The position numbers and the translations under genes are program-made. DNA of 64,000 nt, taken from Mixophyes australis (taxonomy: Eukaryota > Chordata > Amphibia > Anura > Limnodynastidae). The notes beneath the pieces were generated by a model. It was not told the DNA's origin. It did not search any database and worked only from the letters and a program-made list of their open reading frames with translations. The stretch is from positions 73,274,505 to 73,338,504 of the forward strand of contig JAVHZZ010000005.1 of the NCBI GenBank assembly GCA_036250195.1. Reading direction: 5' to 3'. The number at the start of each line of letters is the position of its first letter. Position 1 is the stretch's first letter. Below, piece by piece: positions 22,812 to 32,505 of this stretch.

Positions 22812-23963
22812 TGTTAGGAATATACTTACCTGTCTGCGGTGATCACTCCGAGGCACCGTGCTTCCGGGTAGCGCTGCTGCGGTCACATGATCTTGGAGGC
22901 GGGGAATTCAAATCTTGCTCCTACTTCTGACCCACTCTGACACACTCCTGTGTTAGAGCAACAAGTTCTCTTGGCGTCTGGCTGTTTCCTTGTTCCTGTG
23001 CTTCCCCTGTGCATCTCCCCTGATTCTCTGTGTACCGACCCGGCTGTTATTGACCATTCTCCTGCTGACTCCCTGGCTCATCTGAACCAGCTGATCCACT
23101 GTGTACAGACCCAGCTTTGTTATTGACCATTTTCCTGCTGACTCCTTGGCACATCCGAACCGGCTGATTCTCTGTGTACTGACCCGACTACGGCTCCTGA
23201 CTCTTCTCGTGGTAGCTTTGAAGGAGGCATGAAGAGGTTAATACTAAAATGTAACTCCCAGCTATCTGAACAAATATCCTGTGCTTCCTGTGCTAACTGT
23301 AGTTTCCAACTAAGCTTAGGCTAAATATGGTGTTAATTCAAAAAAGAGGAACTTAGAACTATGCATTTATGAGAAATAACTGTATAGGCGTGCTTTTACT
23401 GGAAATAGTATTTGATATATAGATTCTATTGGCTTAGAAGAGGGCTGCTCCCTCTCACTACCGTTTGTCCTAATGTATATATATGTTTCTGTGGCCTAAT
23501 AAAGGTAGAGCTTTTTACAACTTGATACATACATTTCTTGTCTGTGTCATATGTAACTCTCAGGTCTGGCCTAATTACTTCTCCTTGGGTGATTTATACA
23601 GGAATACGTGTGAACAAGAAGTTAATAGGACTTTTCTAAAGTCCAGTGGTAGGATACCTCTGACAGCTTCCTCGTGCTTCTGTGCTGGAGTAACTAAGGT
23701 ACGTCTGGTCCTTCATCTTTGTGCAGACATCCTCTGCTAATTACCCCGCCTGGCGTATCCCCTGACTGTTCGCTGCACCATCCATCCTCCACTATCTTGC
23801 TATCACGCCGGTGGGCTAACCTAGGGACTGCGAGACCCGTGGGCCTCCGCAGCTAAAACCATCCTGCCTTGCAGTGTTTTTTTAGAAGACCGGGAGTCCG
23901 TTAGACTCCGCGCTTTGGGAAGGCCAATGTTAATACTGACTGATAGTCGTCTCCTGTGAGACA
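22812..23963 (+). mobile_element. Solo LTR inserted in hAT copy 2 (contains another insertion)
   Basis: It starts TGTTAGGAATATACTTACC and ends near ...GTGAGACA. It shares in order with the solo LTR at 10595-11224: 'cggtcacatga', 'ggggaattcaaa', 'gttagagcaa' (there 'gtcagagcaa'), repeated 'tgtgtaccgacccggct' and 'agactccgc'. hAT coding sequence stops at 22811 and resumes at about 23968, as shown by comparison with uninterrupted copy 3. The flanking 5-bp duplication has decayed (ACCAC against ATGAC). Confidence 0.8.
23216..23646 (+). mobile_element. 431-bp LTR-like insertion inside the solo LTR
   Basis: It is flanked by TGGTAG at 23210-23215 and 23647-23652. It contains a polyadenylation signal 'cctaataaagg' at about 23500 and a GT/CT-rich stretch after it, as in an R-U5 region. 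The sequence on both sides reads as the outer LTR family. No internal genes. Family unknown; an endogenous-retrovirus-type or other LTR is the best guess. Confidence 0.5.
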
Positions 23964-23967
23964 TGAC

Positions 23968-24560
23968 AATGGCGTCTCCTCCTTCAGTTTCTCACTCAAC
24001 TGCTGCTTTCCCAAAAGACCCAGGGATGATGCAGATGACTTAGCACAACATTTTGATGTCTGGTCTGGTTTAAAAGAATTGACCAAAAAACGTGACACCT
24101 CTGCTGTAACTCCACCTGATCCTACTATCAACATCCAAAGGATCGTGGAGGATTATTTTCACGACAGCATAGAAATAGACACATCAGACAGTCCCTTTAC
24201 ATGCTGGGAGGGAAAAAAGGTAATTTGGAGACCCATGTACCAACTCGCTTTGCACTGCCTAAGCAGCCCACCCTCTAATGTGTACTCAGAATGAGTTTTC
24301 AGCACAGCCGGGAACCTTGTCAGCGATCGATGTAGGAGGCTACTTCCTCAAAATGTGGAAAAGATGATGTTCATAAAAATTAACTTTCCACGAGGAAGGC
24401 CTTTCCCGCCAATTACGGTACATCAAAATACTGAGACATCTGTAATGGTGGATTCCAGCAGTGAGGAATTAATAATGTGTGAGGATGATGTGCAAACTGA
24501 TGAGGGTGAGGATGAGGCTGAGGATGATGACAACAGCACCTTGCCACAGTAGAGATCATT
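23968..24560 (+). pseudogene. hAT copy 2, C-terminal dimerisation domain
   Basis: Resumes the transposase after the LTR. Blocks read SPFTCWEGKKVIWRPMYQLA, then LSSPPSNVYSE, a stop, VFSTAGN and RRLLPQNVEKMMFIKIN. This is the hATC dimerisation domain (W..........A...L..P.....SERVFS.AG......R..L....V....). The stop is TGA exactly where Arg of SERVFSTAG is expected, consistent with CGA to TGA decay. An acidic tail (VMVDSSSEELIMCEDDVQTD) ends at 24552. The 3' flank after this does not match the inverted termini of the 5' side. Confidence 0.85.
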
Positions 24561-24779
24561 AACAGCAATGTTACCTTAGATGCCGTAAGCCCATTGTTAG
24601 CTTGTTTTGTGGGGGCCCAAACAAAGCACATCAGTGGCACTCCTTGTTGCTGAAGTGCTTGGTTTTTTTAAAGTGTGCATGTCCTTTTAAAAATCCAAAA
24701 TAAGGGTGGGTAAACTCTTTTGTTCCATATGGAGCTGCACTCCAGCAGATTACTTTGTTCAAATGAGTGCAGACCTATT

Positions 24780-25130
24780 CAAACAATTTTGCATAAAATC
24801 TCTCTGCGCATGCCCAGAACCGAACTATACACCAGTGAACGCAGCAACATCCACTTCATCTTCAAGTGCAAAGGACTCTTACAATAGATTACGATTTCAT
24901 GGAAGGAACAGGGGGAAAATGGGCGTATGCATGTAGTCAATGTACAGTAAAAGTGTGCCAAGCTCCAGTGCATGCAGCAGCGTCCAATGCAAGCTTTGGG
25001 CATCTGAAAGGTACATGTTTTTTTGTTGTATCATTTGCACCAGCTACAGGTATGGTGTATGCACTGATTACTAGTGATGATGGCTTTGTATGTATGCTAG
25101 AATATGTGTTTGCAACCACTTAACTTTTTG
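24780..25130 (+). mobile_element. Interior fragment of the Harbinger-type MITE family
   Basis: It aligns in order with 2800-3110: 'gcgcatgc..agaa', 'catgcatgtag.caatgtaca', 'tttgcaccagctacag' and 'agaa.atgtgtttg'. Terminal sequences are not found. Frames here are incidental. Confidence 0.6.
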
Positions 25131-27285
25131 CTCTGTAACCTTTTAGACCCATCCACTTATATACCCCAAATGTCCTTTATACTGTAGTCATCATTTTGCC
25201 TTGCCACATGTCACATGTTGAGACATTCAACTTTGGTAAGTATTGCAGTTAAGATTTCCCTATTCTCATTTTAAAACAATGTATCCCTAAAATATTTATA
25301 TAATCTAGAGGAAAATAAATTTAAATAGATTAGATTTTCTTATACTAGTCAATGCAATCAATGGTTATCATATGTTTATTGTGTAAAATGTAAGCTGGTT
25401 ACACATTAATTCTACAGAATTTGAAACAGGAACTTCGTATGAAATGTCAGAGACATTAGGAATATAAAAGAAAATTTATGAGGGAATTAACGTTCCTTTT
25501 TCGAAAAACATGGCTTTTCTGTAGTGATGGGCACACAAGATAAATGCAAGATTTGCAGTTTACTAGTAAAAAAGATAACACAAAAATAAATGGCTTAACA
25601 TAAAAGTTTGAAGAGGTCAGTAAAACTGTAATGCATTAGAAAAATAAAGAATCTACCAGCAGCTTCAGCAAGGTACACTGCTACAATTGCTAACAAGCCT
25701 AACAACTAGTTGTGTTAAATAATATGATTTGGCTTGGTGTATCCATCCTATTATTGGAGGAACATTATGACAGTTCATACAAAGTAGATAAAAAATAATC
25801 AACAGCAATTAGAACATATATTAAAATTTCCTGTTTCATGAATTTCAAGATACCTCCATACATGTGAAATGGAATAGAGACATTTTATACAAACATAGAT
25901 GATGTCTGCATCCTCACTCATGCTGACTTGGACTTACTATGTTGATATATCTCAGTGAGCCATACTATCCTACACAAACAAGCATTTAGAGTTGCCGATA
26001 AGTACTTTTGCATGACTTAAAAATGAGCTTTAATGTAAAATTGACACACAGAATCAGATTTGCTTACAAGTCCTAAACAACATATACAAATTAATTTTGA
26101 TAGCAAATGCATTTTAAAAGAAAAAAAAAAAATCAACGCGCATTGTACTAAACTGAAACTCCAAAGCTGTAAATAGATTTCATCCTATGTTGTAGATTAA
26201 TAGAAAGTTGCAAAGTTTGGCAAAAGGATGGTAGAAGAAGCAGAGGGACTTCAGGCACTGTGAAACAGAGAGTAAGAGACGTCATACCATCAGCAGAACA
26301 GATAATTGTCTGAAACAAATGTCTTGTTAAATATTGAATTTAGAAAATAAAATGAACAATGCATAATGGAAAAAAAGTAAGAATGTAAGAAGAGGTGAAG
26401 TTATTATTAGTAGCGTTAATTTATATAGCACCAGCAAACTTCACAGTGTTTTACAATTGACTTCAATATAAAATACCATTTAATTAACACTGTTGTGCAT
26501 AAATTCTATGCATATACATATGCATCTTTAGTTCATGCAATTTAAATAAATAATAAATTCCTAACCAATTGAAATTTTCGATGGATACGTCTTATGCTGA
26601 ATGGCAGAATTTTATATGTACTTGTCATAAGCACCACTAGCTATATAGGTGCATATATATCCCGGCAATACATTGCTATATTAACTGGTGTATTCGTATA
26701 CAATCACTTGTGGCCATTTGCAAAGGACAAAACTGCAGAGGCCCAGAGCAAAATCAGCTTTGGATTTGCATTAATACGTCTAGATTTTCACCAAAGTGCA
26801 TAGATATATGGAGCAAGATGTCAGTGTTTGGGGGAGTAGAAGTTTGCACAGCTGAGGGGAGAAGTTGATCAGAGTGAGAGCACTGACTGCTAACTATGTA
26901 ATTTTGCGCCTAGTTTTGAGGAGTAGTGCAAAACAAAAAACTTAATTTGTTGCTTTTGCAGAGCGTGATTTTAGAAACAAGATAAAGGGGCAGGGGTATT
27001 TTGGGGGGAATTTCTGGCAGGGTAGTAGGGAACATGTTGATTTATACTCCACAAAAAGACTTTAAGGTAAGAGCTGGTTGTCTATGGGTTCGAGCTTATA
27101 CTTTAAATAATGTATTTTGTGCCTTCATGTTGTACTTCAGTGTAAAAGTAAATTTTTAGGCCCACTAATAATTATAATGTAAATGTAATAAAAAGTTTCA
27201 GACAGTATTGTCCATTGATGCCAATCATGCACCACCCTTAGAGGTGTCTTTGCATTATTCCACAACTCAAAAGTGACAGTTCTGG
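25131..27285. other. Unrecognised AT-rich stretch
   Basis: No coding motif or clear terminal repeat. A short minus-strand LINE-tail-like patch lies at 26400-26460 ('aatttatatagcaccagcaa'). Confidence 0.5.
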
Positions 27286-27289
27286 CAAA

Positions 27290-27530
27290 TAGCTGCTCAT
27301 CACATGCATTCCAATTAAAAATAAGAACTTGGCAGGCTGTCCAATGCCCTCCCCTTCTTTTTGTCCTGACTATGGAACCACTATGGAACAACTAGAAACC
27401 AAACTTCACAATAACCCTGTCACAGGAATCAAAGTCAGCTTCCAGGAACACAAATGAGATCTTTATGCAGATGATATACTCCTCAATAACAAATCTACAC
27501 ATATCATTCCTTACTGTTTTAAAAGAGATC
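27290..27530 (+). pseudogene. L1-type ORF2 reverse-transcriptase fragment
   Basis: The plus strand reads FPIKNGTRQGCPLSP-like sequence in decayed form ('CIPIKNKNLAGCPM'), then MEQLETKLHNNPVTGIKV and DLYADDILL. The YADD box is the catalytic metal-binding motif of L1-clade reverse transcriptases. One stop lies just before DLYADD. The fragment is cut at 27536 by a MITE-like terminus. Confidence 0.75.
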
Positions 27531-27535
27531 AGGGG

Positions 27536-28520
27536 GTAAATGTATCAAGGTCCGATTTTGCCAGCATGTTAAAATCGCGACAAATCGCGGGTGTTAATCT
27601 GCGATTTTAGTCCCAAACACATCAAATGTATCAAGTTGCGATTTTCACCCTGATCTGCAAAATCGCTGGTCATCTCCGGCGATTTGCAGCAATTTCAAAC
27701 ACTCCGGTGTTTGGCAAACTCTCCTGTGTGTAGCAGCGAGTTGTAAACACATCACAGCTGTAAAAACTGTAAAGAATAGATAAAAGTAAAAAAAAAAAAA
27801 GCGTGGGGTCCCCCCTCTATTCATGCTTAACCTTAGTGCTGCCTGACTACTGCTGGTTCCGTGAAAATCGGGGAAAAATTTTGCATGGGGTCCCCCCAAT
27901 TTTCATGAAACCAGCACTAGGCAAACAAGCCAGGGTTGGAGGCACTATAGCAGAAGGGACATGCGGCAGGGGTCCCCCTGCCCTAATGGCTAACCAACCC
28001 CAGGCTGTTCAGCGCTGGGCTGGATTCCGTAGGGAGTGGGGTCCGCCAAAAAAAATGAGAGGGCCCCCCCTAGGGACACCCAGCCCAGTGCTGATAGCAC
28101 TAGGGCTCTTCCTACACCCCTGGGCGGTGGGTATAGGGTAATAACGGCGCATAAATGGTTAAAAAAACAAACAGATACCATTTTGTTTTGTGGAACTACA
28201 AGTCCCAGCCAGCCAGGTTGCCCAAAATATTGTGGGCATACTGCTATTTGTATAACTACAAGCACCAGCATACCCACGGCAGCCAGGGCATGTTGAACCA
28301 CAAGTGCCAACATGCCCTGACACCCACGCTGGCTGGGACCTGAAGTTCCACAAAGCAAAATGTTTACAAAACCCCCACACCCTCATTAAAACCACTAGGA
28401 TTTATTAAAAAATAATAAGCCCACAATAAACACAGTAAACACCCTTATTTACACCATATTTATTTATTAAAAATAATAAATTCCCTGATACTCACCAATG
28501 AAGTTTTCTCCTTTTGTCAG
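27536..28520 (+). mobile_element. Repeat with GGGGTAAATGTATCAAGG terminus and internal palindrome
   Basis: The left end is GGGGGTAAATGTATCAAGG followed by 'gattttgccagc'-type inverted fragments. The interior holds a long inverted repeat: 'cattttgttttgtggaact' near 28180 against 'agttccacaaagcaaaatg' ending at 28361. The two 'acaagtcccagccagcc'-type arms lie inside it. The right terminus is missing where the next repeat starts. It is a non-autonomous DNA transposon; superfamily unknown. Confidence 0.55.
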
Positions 28521-28533
28521 CAGCTTTTCAATC

Positions 28534-28578
28534 AAAGCCTTTGATAAAGCCAATTAGCGAAATGCGCGTTAGGCGTTT
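28534..28578 (+). ncRNA. Hammerhead-ribozyme-like motif B
   Basis: Stem I pairs AAAGCCT (28534-28540) with AGGCGTTT (28571-28578, one bulge). The core is TTGATAA for CTGATGA. Stem II is GC-CAATTA-GC, then GAAA (28559-28562), stem III ATGCGCGT and cleavage-site GTT. Two core substitutions would be expected to abolish cleavage. Confidence 0.5.
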
Positions 28579-29515
28579 CTGTGCAATGCTGTCTTGTTAA
28601 ACTTGTAATATCATTCTAACCTTCAGTGTTTTCGCCTATAAATCACTGTGCTCATGTTAGGGGGCTACTTATAACATCATCTATATTCCGTATTAGGATA
28701 AATATGTTAACATAATAGTCGCGTATATCAGCGTCTGTTATACAGGGTCCTTTACAGGGAAAGTAGCACTAACTCCACCATGCAGAGCCACTCATTATGG
28801 GCTTTTGATTTTACTATTGTTGGATAATGAAACTAGACTCATATTATCAATAAAGTCTCTATACATATAGATAACAACGAATAATACAATAGTACTGCAT
28901 AGGTCTTATGGATAATCCTATTAGCATAATCCTTATGTTAACACGGCACAGTTGATTACAAGAAATAGACAACAATGAATAATACAATAGTACTGTATAG
29001 GTGTTATGGATAATCCTATTAGCATAATCTTTATGTAAACACGGCACAGCTGATTACAGGAAACTGTATATCTTGACCTGTCCTTTCAACTCTATTCAGA
29101 GTGACTACGCGTATAAACGCGGTCTTTATATCGTTACATATTACTAAAAGGATTATACTCTTATCACTGTAAGGTTTAGACTACAGGTACTTTGACTATA
29201 TAGGGTATTTTACCCACAACTAATATTACAGACAGCAACACAGAATAGCAGGTAACACTGCTTATTAACAGTATCCTTAATTCTGGTCACTATTACTCAT
29301 TTACATTTTTTAATATTTTCGCTAATTTTGTGATTTGTCATTAACCCCAAATAATACATGGGGAACTCTAGTATTTTAATGAATACCAATAAAGTTATGT
29401 TTTTTTATATATATATATGAATCTTTCTCAATTTGATAGTCTATATTTAACAATTCAAACCCTTTGAGTGCCCCTCTATACATATTTTCTCTTTCTCTCC
29501 TTATTTTTGGACATA
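28534..29515 (+). mobile_element. Penelope-like repeat with hammerhead-type motif B
   Basis: It starts with a hammerhead-like motif and ends with 'tttgagtgcccctc' and a pyrimidine-rich tail ('ttttctctttctctcctt'). This is the same arrangement as the repeat at 14996-15823. The interior contains an internal duplication of about 115 bp ('acaatagtactg.ataggt.ttatgg' at about 28886 and 28984). It has no coding frames. No clear target duplication was seen. Confidence 0.5.
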
Positions 29516-29551
29516 AGTGCCTAACCTTGCCTAATGGGAGCGCCGGGCCTG
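29516..29551 (-). mobile_element. Isolated 36-bp tip of a hAT MITE
   Basis: The minus strand reads CAGGCCCGGCGCTCCCATTA then GGCAA, identical to the start of the complete element at 49064. The rest of the element is absent. Confidence 0.7.
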
Positions 29552-30250
29552 GCTGTGTTGCTGTTTCAAGGGCTATACTGCTCAAGCTGCAACTGTCTCC
29601 ACTGTGTTTGCTGTTCCACTAGCTATACTGCTCAAGCTAGACCTGTCTCTGCTGTATTGCCGTTTCAAGGGCTATACTGCTTAAGCTGCACCTGTCTCTG
29701 CTGTGTTGCTGTTTCAAGGGCTATACCACTCAAGCTGCAACTGTCTCCATTGTGTTTGCTGTTCCACTAGCTATACTGCTCAAGCTAGACCTGTCTCTGC
29801 TGTATTGCTGTTTCAAGGGCTATACTGCTCAAGCTGCATCTGTCTCTACTGTGTTGCTGTTTCAAGGGCTATACTGCTCAAGCTGCAACTGTCTCCACTG
29901 TGTTGCTATTCCACTGGCTATACTGCTCATGCTGCACCTGTCTCCGCTGTGTTGTTGTTCCACGGGCTATACCGCTCAAGCTTCACCTGACTCTGCTGTG
30001 TTGCTGTTCCACGGGCTATACTGCTCAAGCTTCACCTGTCTCCGCTGTGTTGCTGTTCCACGGGCTATACTGCTCAAGCTTCACCTGACTCTGTTGTGTT
30101 GCTGTTCCAAGGGCTACACTACTCAAGCTGCACCTGCCTCTGTTGTATTGCTTTTGCACGGGCTGGATTCCCTAACCTACACTTGTCTTCTTTGTGCTGC
30201 TACTACACGGGCCATGCTGCTCAAGTTACATCTGACCCTAAAGTGTCACC
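29552..30250 (+). repeat. 49-bp minisatellite, about 14 units
   Basis: The unit is 'tgtgttgctgttccacggg' + 'ctatactgctcaagcttcac' + 'ctgtctccgc', 49 bp, repeated with 5-15% divergence; the last units are more degenerate. Because 49 is not a multiple of three and the unit lacks stops in most frames, long but meaningless reading frames (for example 29752-30390) arise. Confidence 0.9.
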
Positions 30251-32327
30251 ACTCCGGATTGCATTACTCAAGCTTCCTCTACTCCGCCTTTGCCTCTGTG
30301 GCTCAGTGGCATTACAGGTTGTATCATCTATCTGCTTGTTCTTATCTCCTCCTTCTGGCTGAACTGTTCCTATTCATCCAAGCATATTAAGGCATTACAT
30401 AGTATCTTACCCTTGCTGCATCTCCTGTGACTACATTGCTGCCTGGACTGTTACTTATACCTCCAATGTTGTGCTGCCTTATTGTAGTTCCATATACCTG
30501 CTGCATTACCATCTTTACTTTGTTGCTGGACTGTTCATGCTAGTTGAATATATCGATTATATCTCTATTGTATTCATTCATATGACATTGCCGGTGGCAC
30601 TGCTCACCTTGTACTACTTTCCTAGTGTCAATATACTGAAACTCTCCTATTTATCATCCAGTCATCATTAAATTGCTGATTGTACTTTATCCTGCATCTG
30701 TGGTCCATTCGCCCTCTCTATATATATCTTTATAAGATAAAAAACACCTGTGTGTATAAGGTCTTAAAGTACTCTCTCTGTTTTTTTAGAGCTCTGTCGC
30801 AATTTGAGTTATCCCCTCCTGCAGAGCTTTGTAAGCATCAATTTGAAACCCCTTTTTTTTCAACAACCTTGTTGCCAGTATGTAATATATGAAAGTCTTT
30901 ACTTTGCGTGTATTGCGTATATTACATGTAGAGATACCTGTTAAATGGGAACACATCCCAATTTAGTCATTCTGCCCCCCTCAAAACAAAATCTTATTCT
31001 GTGCATAGAGTTAGGCAAATTACTGAGGCTACCCTTCATTCTTTGTGGAGGCCATGATCTTCCCATGTCTCATCCCGAAATACAGATATACCTCTTACTT
31101 TTTTCAATAAGTGATACCCACTGAAATGTTACCTGATTCTAAAAGGAACAAAATGAGCTTCTTTTTAAAAATACAATTTGACATAATAAGAGCCATGTAT
31201 TTATACCCAGTGAATGTGGAGTTACATTCTGAACCTCCTGTGGCTTATAGCTATGCTGCTGGTTAGAAGAGACCCTTTGTCCTTATGTCTGTATTTGGAT
31301 ACAAAATATTTTCACCATATATTTCCCTTTTTTTAAATCTGAACATTTTTACTCATCAAGTGACATGTCATTAATTCTATGAGCTAAACTAGACAACATG
31401 TGCATAGCTACATTTTAAAGTGAGAACTTATTAATAATCATAACATATCTTTCTGCACACAAGATTTGATAGATGCATGTTTCTGTTAAAAGTGTCATTT
31501 GAGAATTTTTTCTTCATGTCCTAATTATTTTGAATGTGACAAAACTAAAAAATGTTTCCAATTTAATAATGAGCACCATCAGTGATAGAAAAATGACTGG
31601 AATATTATAAATCTATAAATGATTAAAAAAATATAGGCAATTATTTAGCACAAAACTTTTAGCTAGCTATTTGAAATAAATATATAATAGTGTGCTTTAA
31701 ACCAAGCTGAAAACAGTATATATATTTTAAGTACCCAAAAATAAAATGTAATTAGTTTGCAAGGGATAGTTACTAACTCCAAAATATGTGTCTACATATT
31801 CACAAATTCAGATTTGTCCCATATGTTTAATTATTTAATATGTTAAATTTTCTCTAAAATGGTGCTCGTTTGAGACTCATTTTTAATTCAAGCTCCCTCC
31901 TGCTGCCTCCTAAGGAACATTTTCAATGTACATCTCACAGCAGGGCCTATACTAAATTAATACAAAAACTTTTCTATCACCCTACCTTACACAGAGTCCC
32001 AAATATCCAACATCTTCTGCTTACTTATATACAGGAAATTTGGGAGCATTATAATCATATTCCTGAGACCCATATACCTGTTATTACGCAACTGACATCA
32101 GCTCATTTTTTCACACTTCTAACTCCCACAGTTATAGCAAAGGAAGATCACATACAACTTAGTTACACTTTCTGTACTACACTTCATTTCCAATAAACAA
32201 TTGTAGAAAAACATCCATCACTTGCTTGAGGAGAACAGGCTCATGTGTCTCCTCTGATCCCATCCCCTTGATAGAGGACTGTCAGTCCAATGGTAGATCT
32301 GTTCTTTACTGACTTTAGGAGACACTA
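30251..32327. other. Unrecognised stretch after the minisatellite
   Basis: 30251-30700 keeps weak echoes of the 49-bp unit, then AT-rich DNA follows. The 108-codon plus frame at 31870-32196 has no domain I recognise. Confidence 0.45.
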
Positions 32328-32503
32328 GTGGGTATATTTCCTATACTGTGGGTTTGAAAAAGTGGAAATGTTGCCTATAGCAACCAATCAGATTCTAGCT
32401 GTCATTTTGTAGAATGTACTAGCTAAATGATAACTACAATATGATTGGTTGCTGTAGGCAACATCTTCACCTTTTCAAACCCACAATTTAGTAAATATAC
32501 CCC
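32328..32503. mobile_element. 176-bp palindromic MITE flanked by TA
   Basis: The left arm 'gggtatatttcctatactgt' continues into 'gggtttgaaaaagtggaa' and 'gttgcctatagcaaccaatc'. The right arm is its reverse complement ('gattggttgctgtaggcaac', 'ctttttcaaaccca'-like, 'gtaaatataccc'). TA lies on each side (32326-32327 and 32504-32505), the duplication expected of Tc1/mariner-type elements. Confidence 0.7.
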
Positions 32504-32505
32504 TA

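Noticed and set aside
20845..24552. hAT copy 2 as a domesticated ZBED-type host gene
   Set aside because: Frameshifts, in-frame stops and an LTR insertion interrupt the coding sequence, and transposon ends are nearby.
27085..27100. 'gggttcgagc' as a tRNA T-loop
   Set aside because: No acceptor or anticodon stem can be formed with the flanking sequence.
27803..28358. Overlapping frames on both strands around 28 kb as genes
   Set aside because: They fall in a palindrome-bearing repeat; Pro/Gly-rich translations reflect the base composition.
29552..30250. CRISPR-like repeat array
   Set aside because: Units are contiguous 49-bp tandem repeats without unique spacers; the setting is eukaryotic.
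29752..30390. 212-codon plus-strand frame as a gene
   Set aside because: It is translated minisatellite; the unit length is not a multiple of three and the residues merely repeat.
31870..32196. 108-codon frame upstream of the L2 fragment as L2 coding
   Set aside because: No L2 endonuclease or linker block is readable in it.
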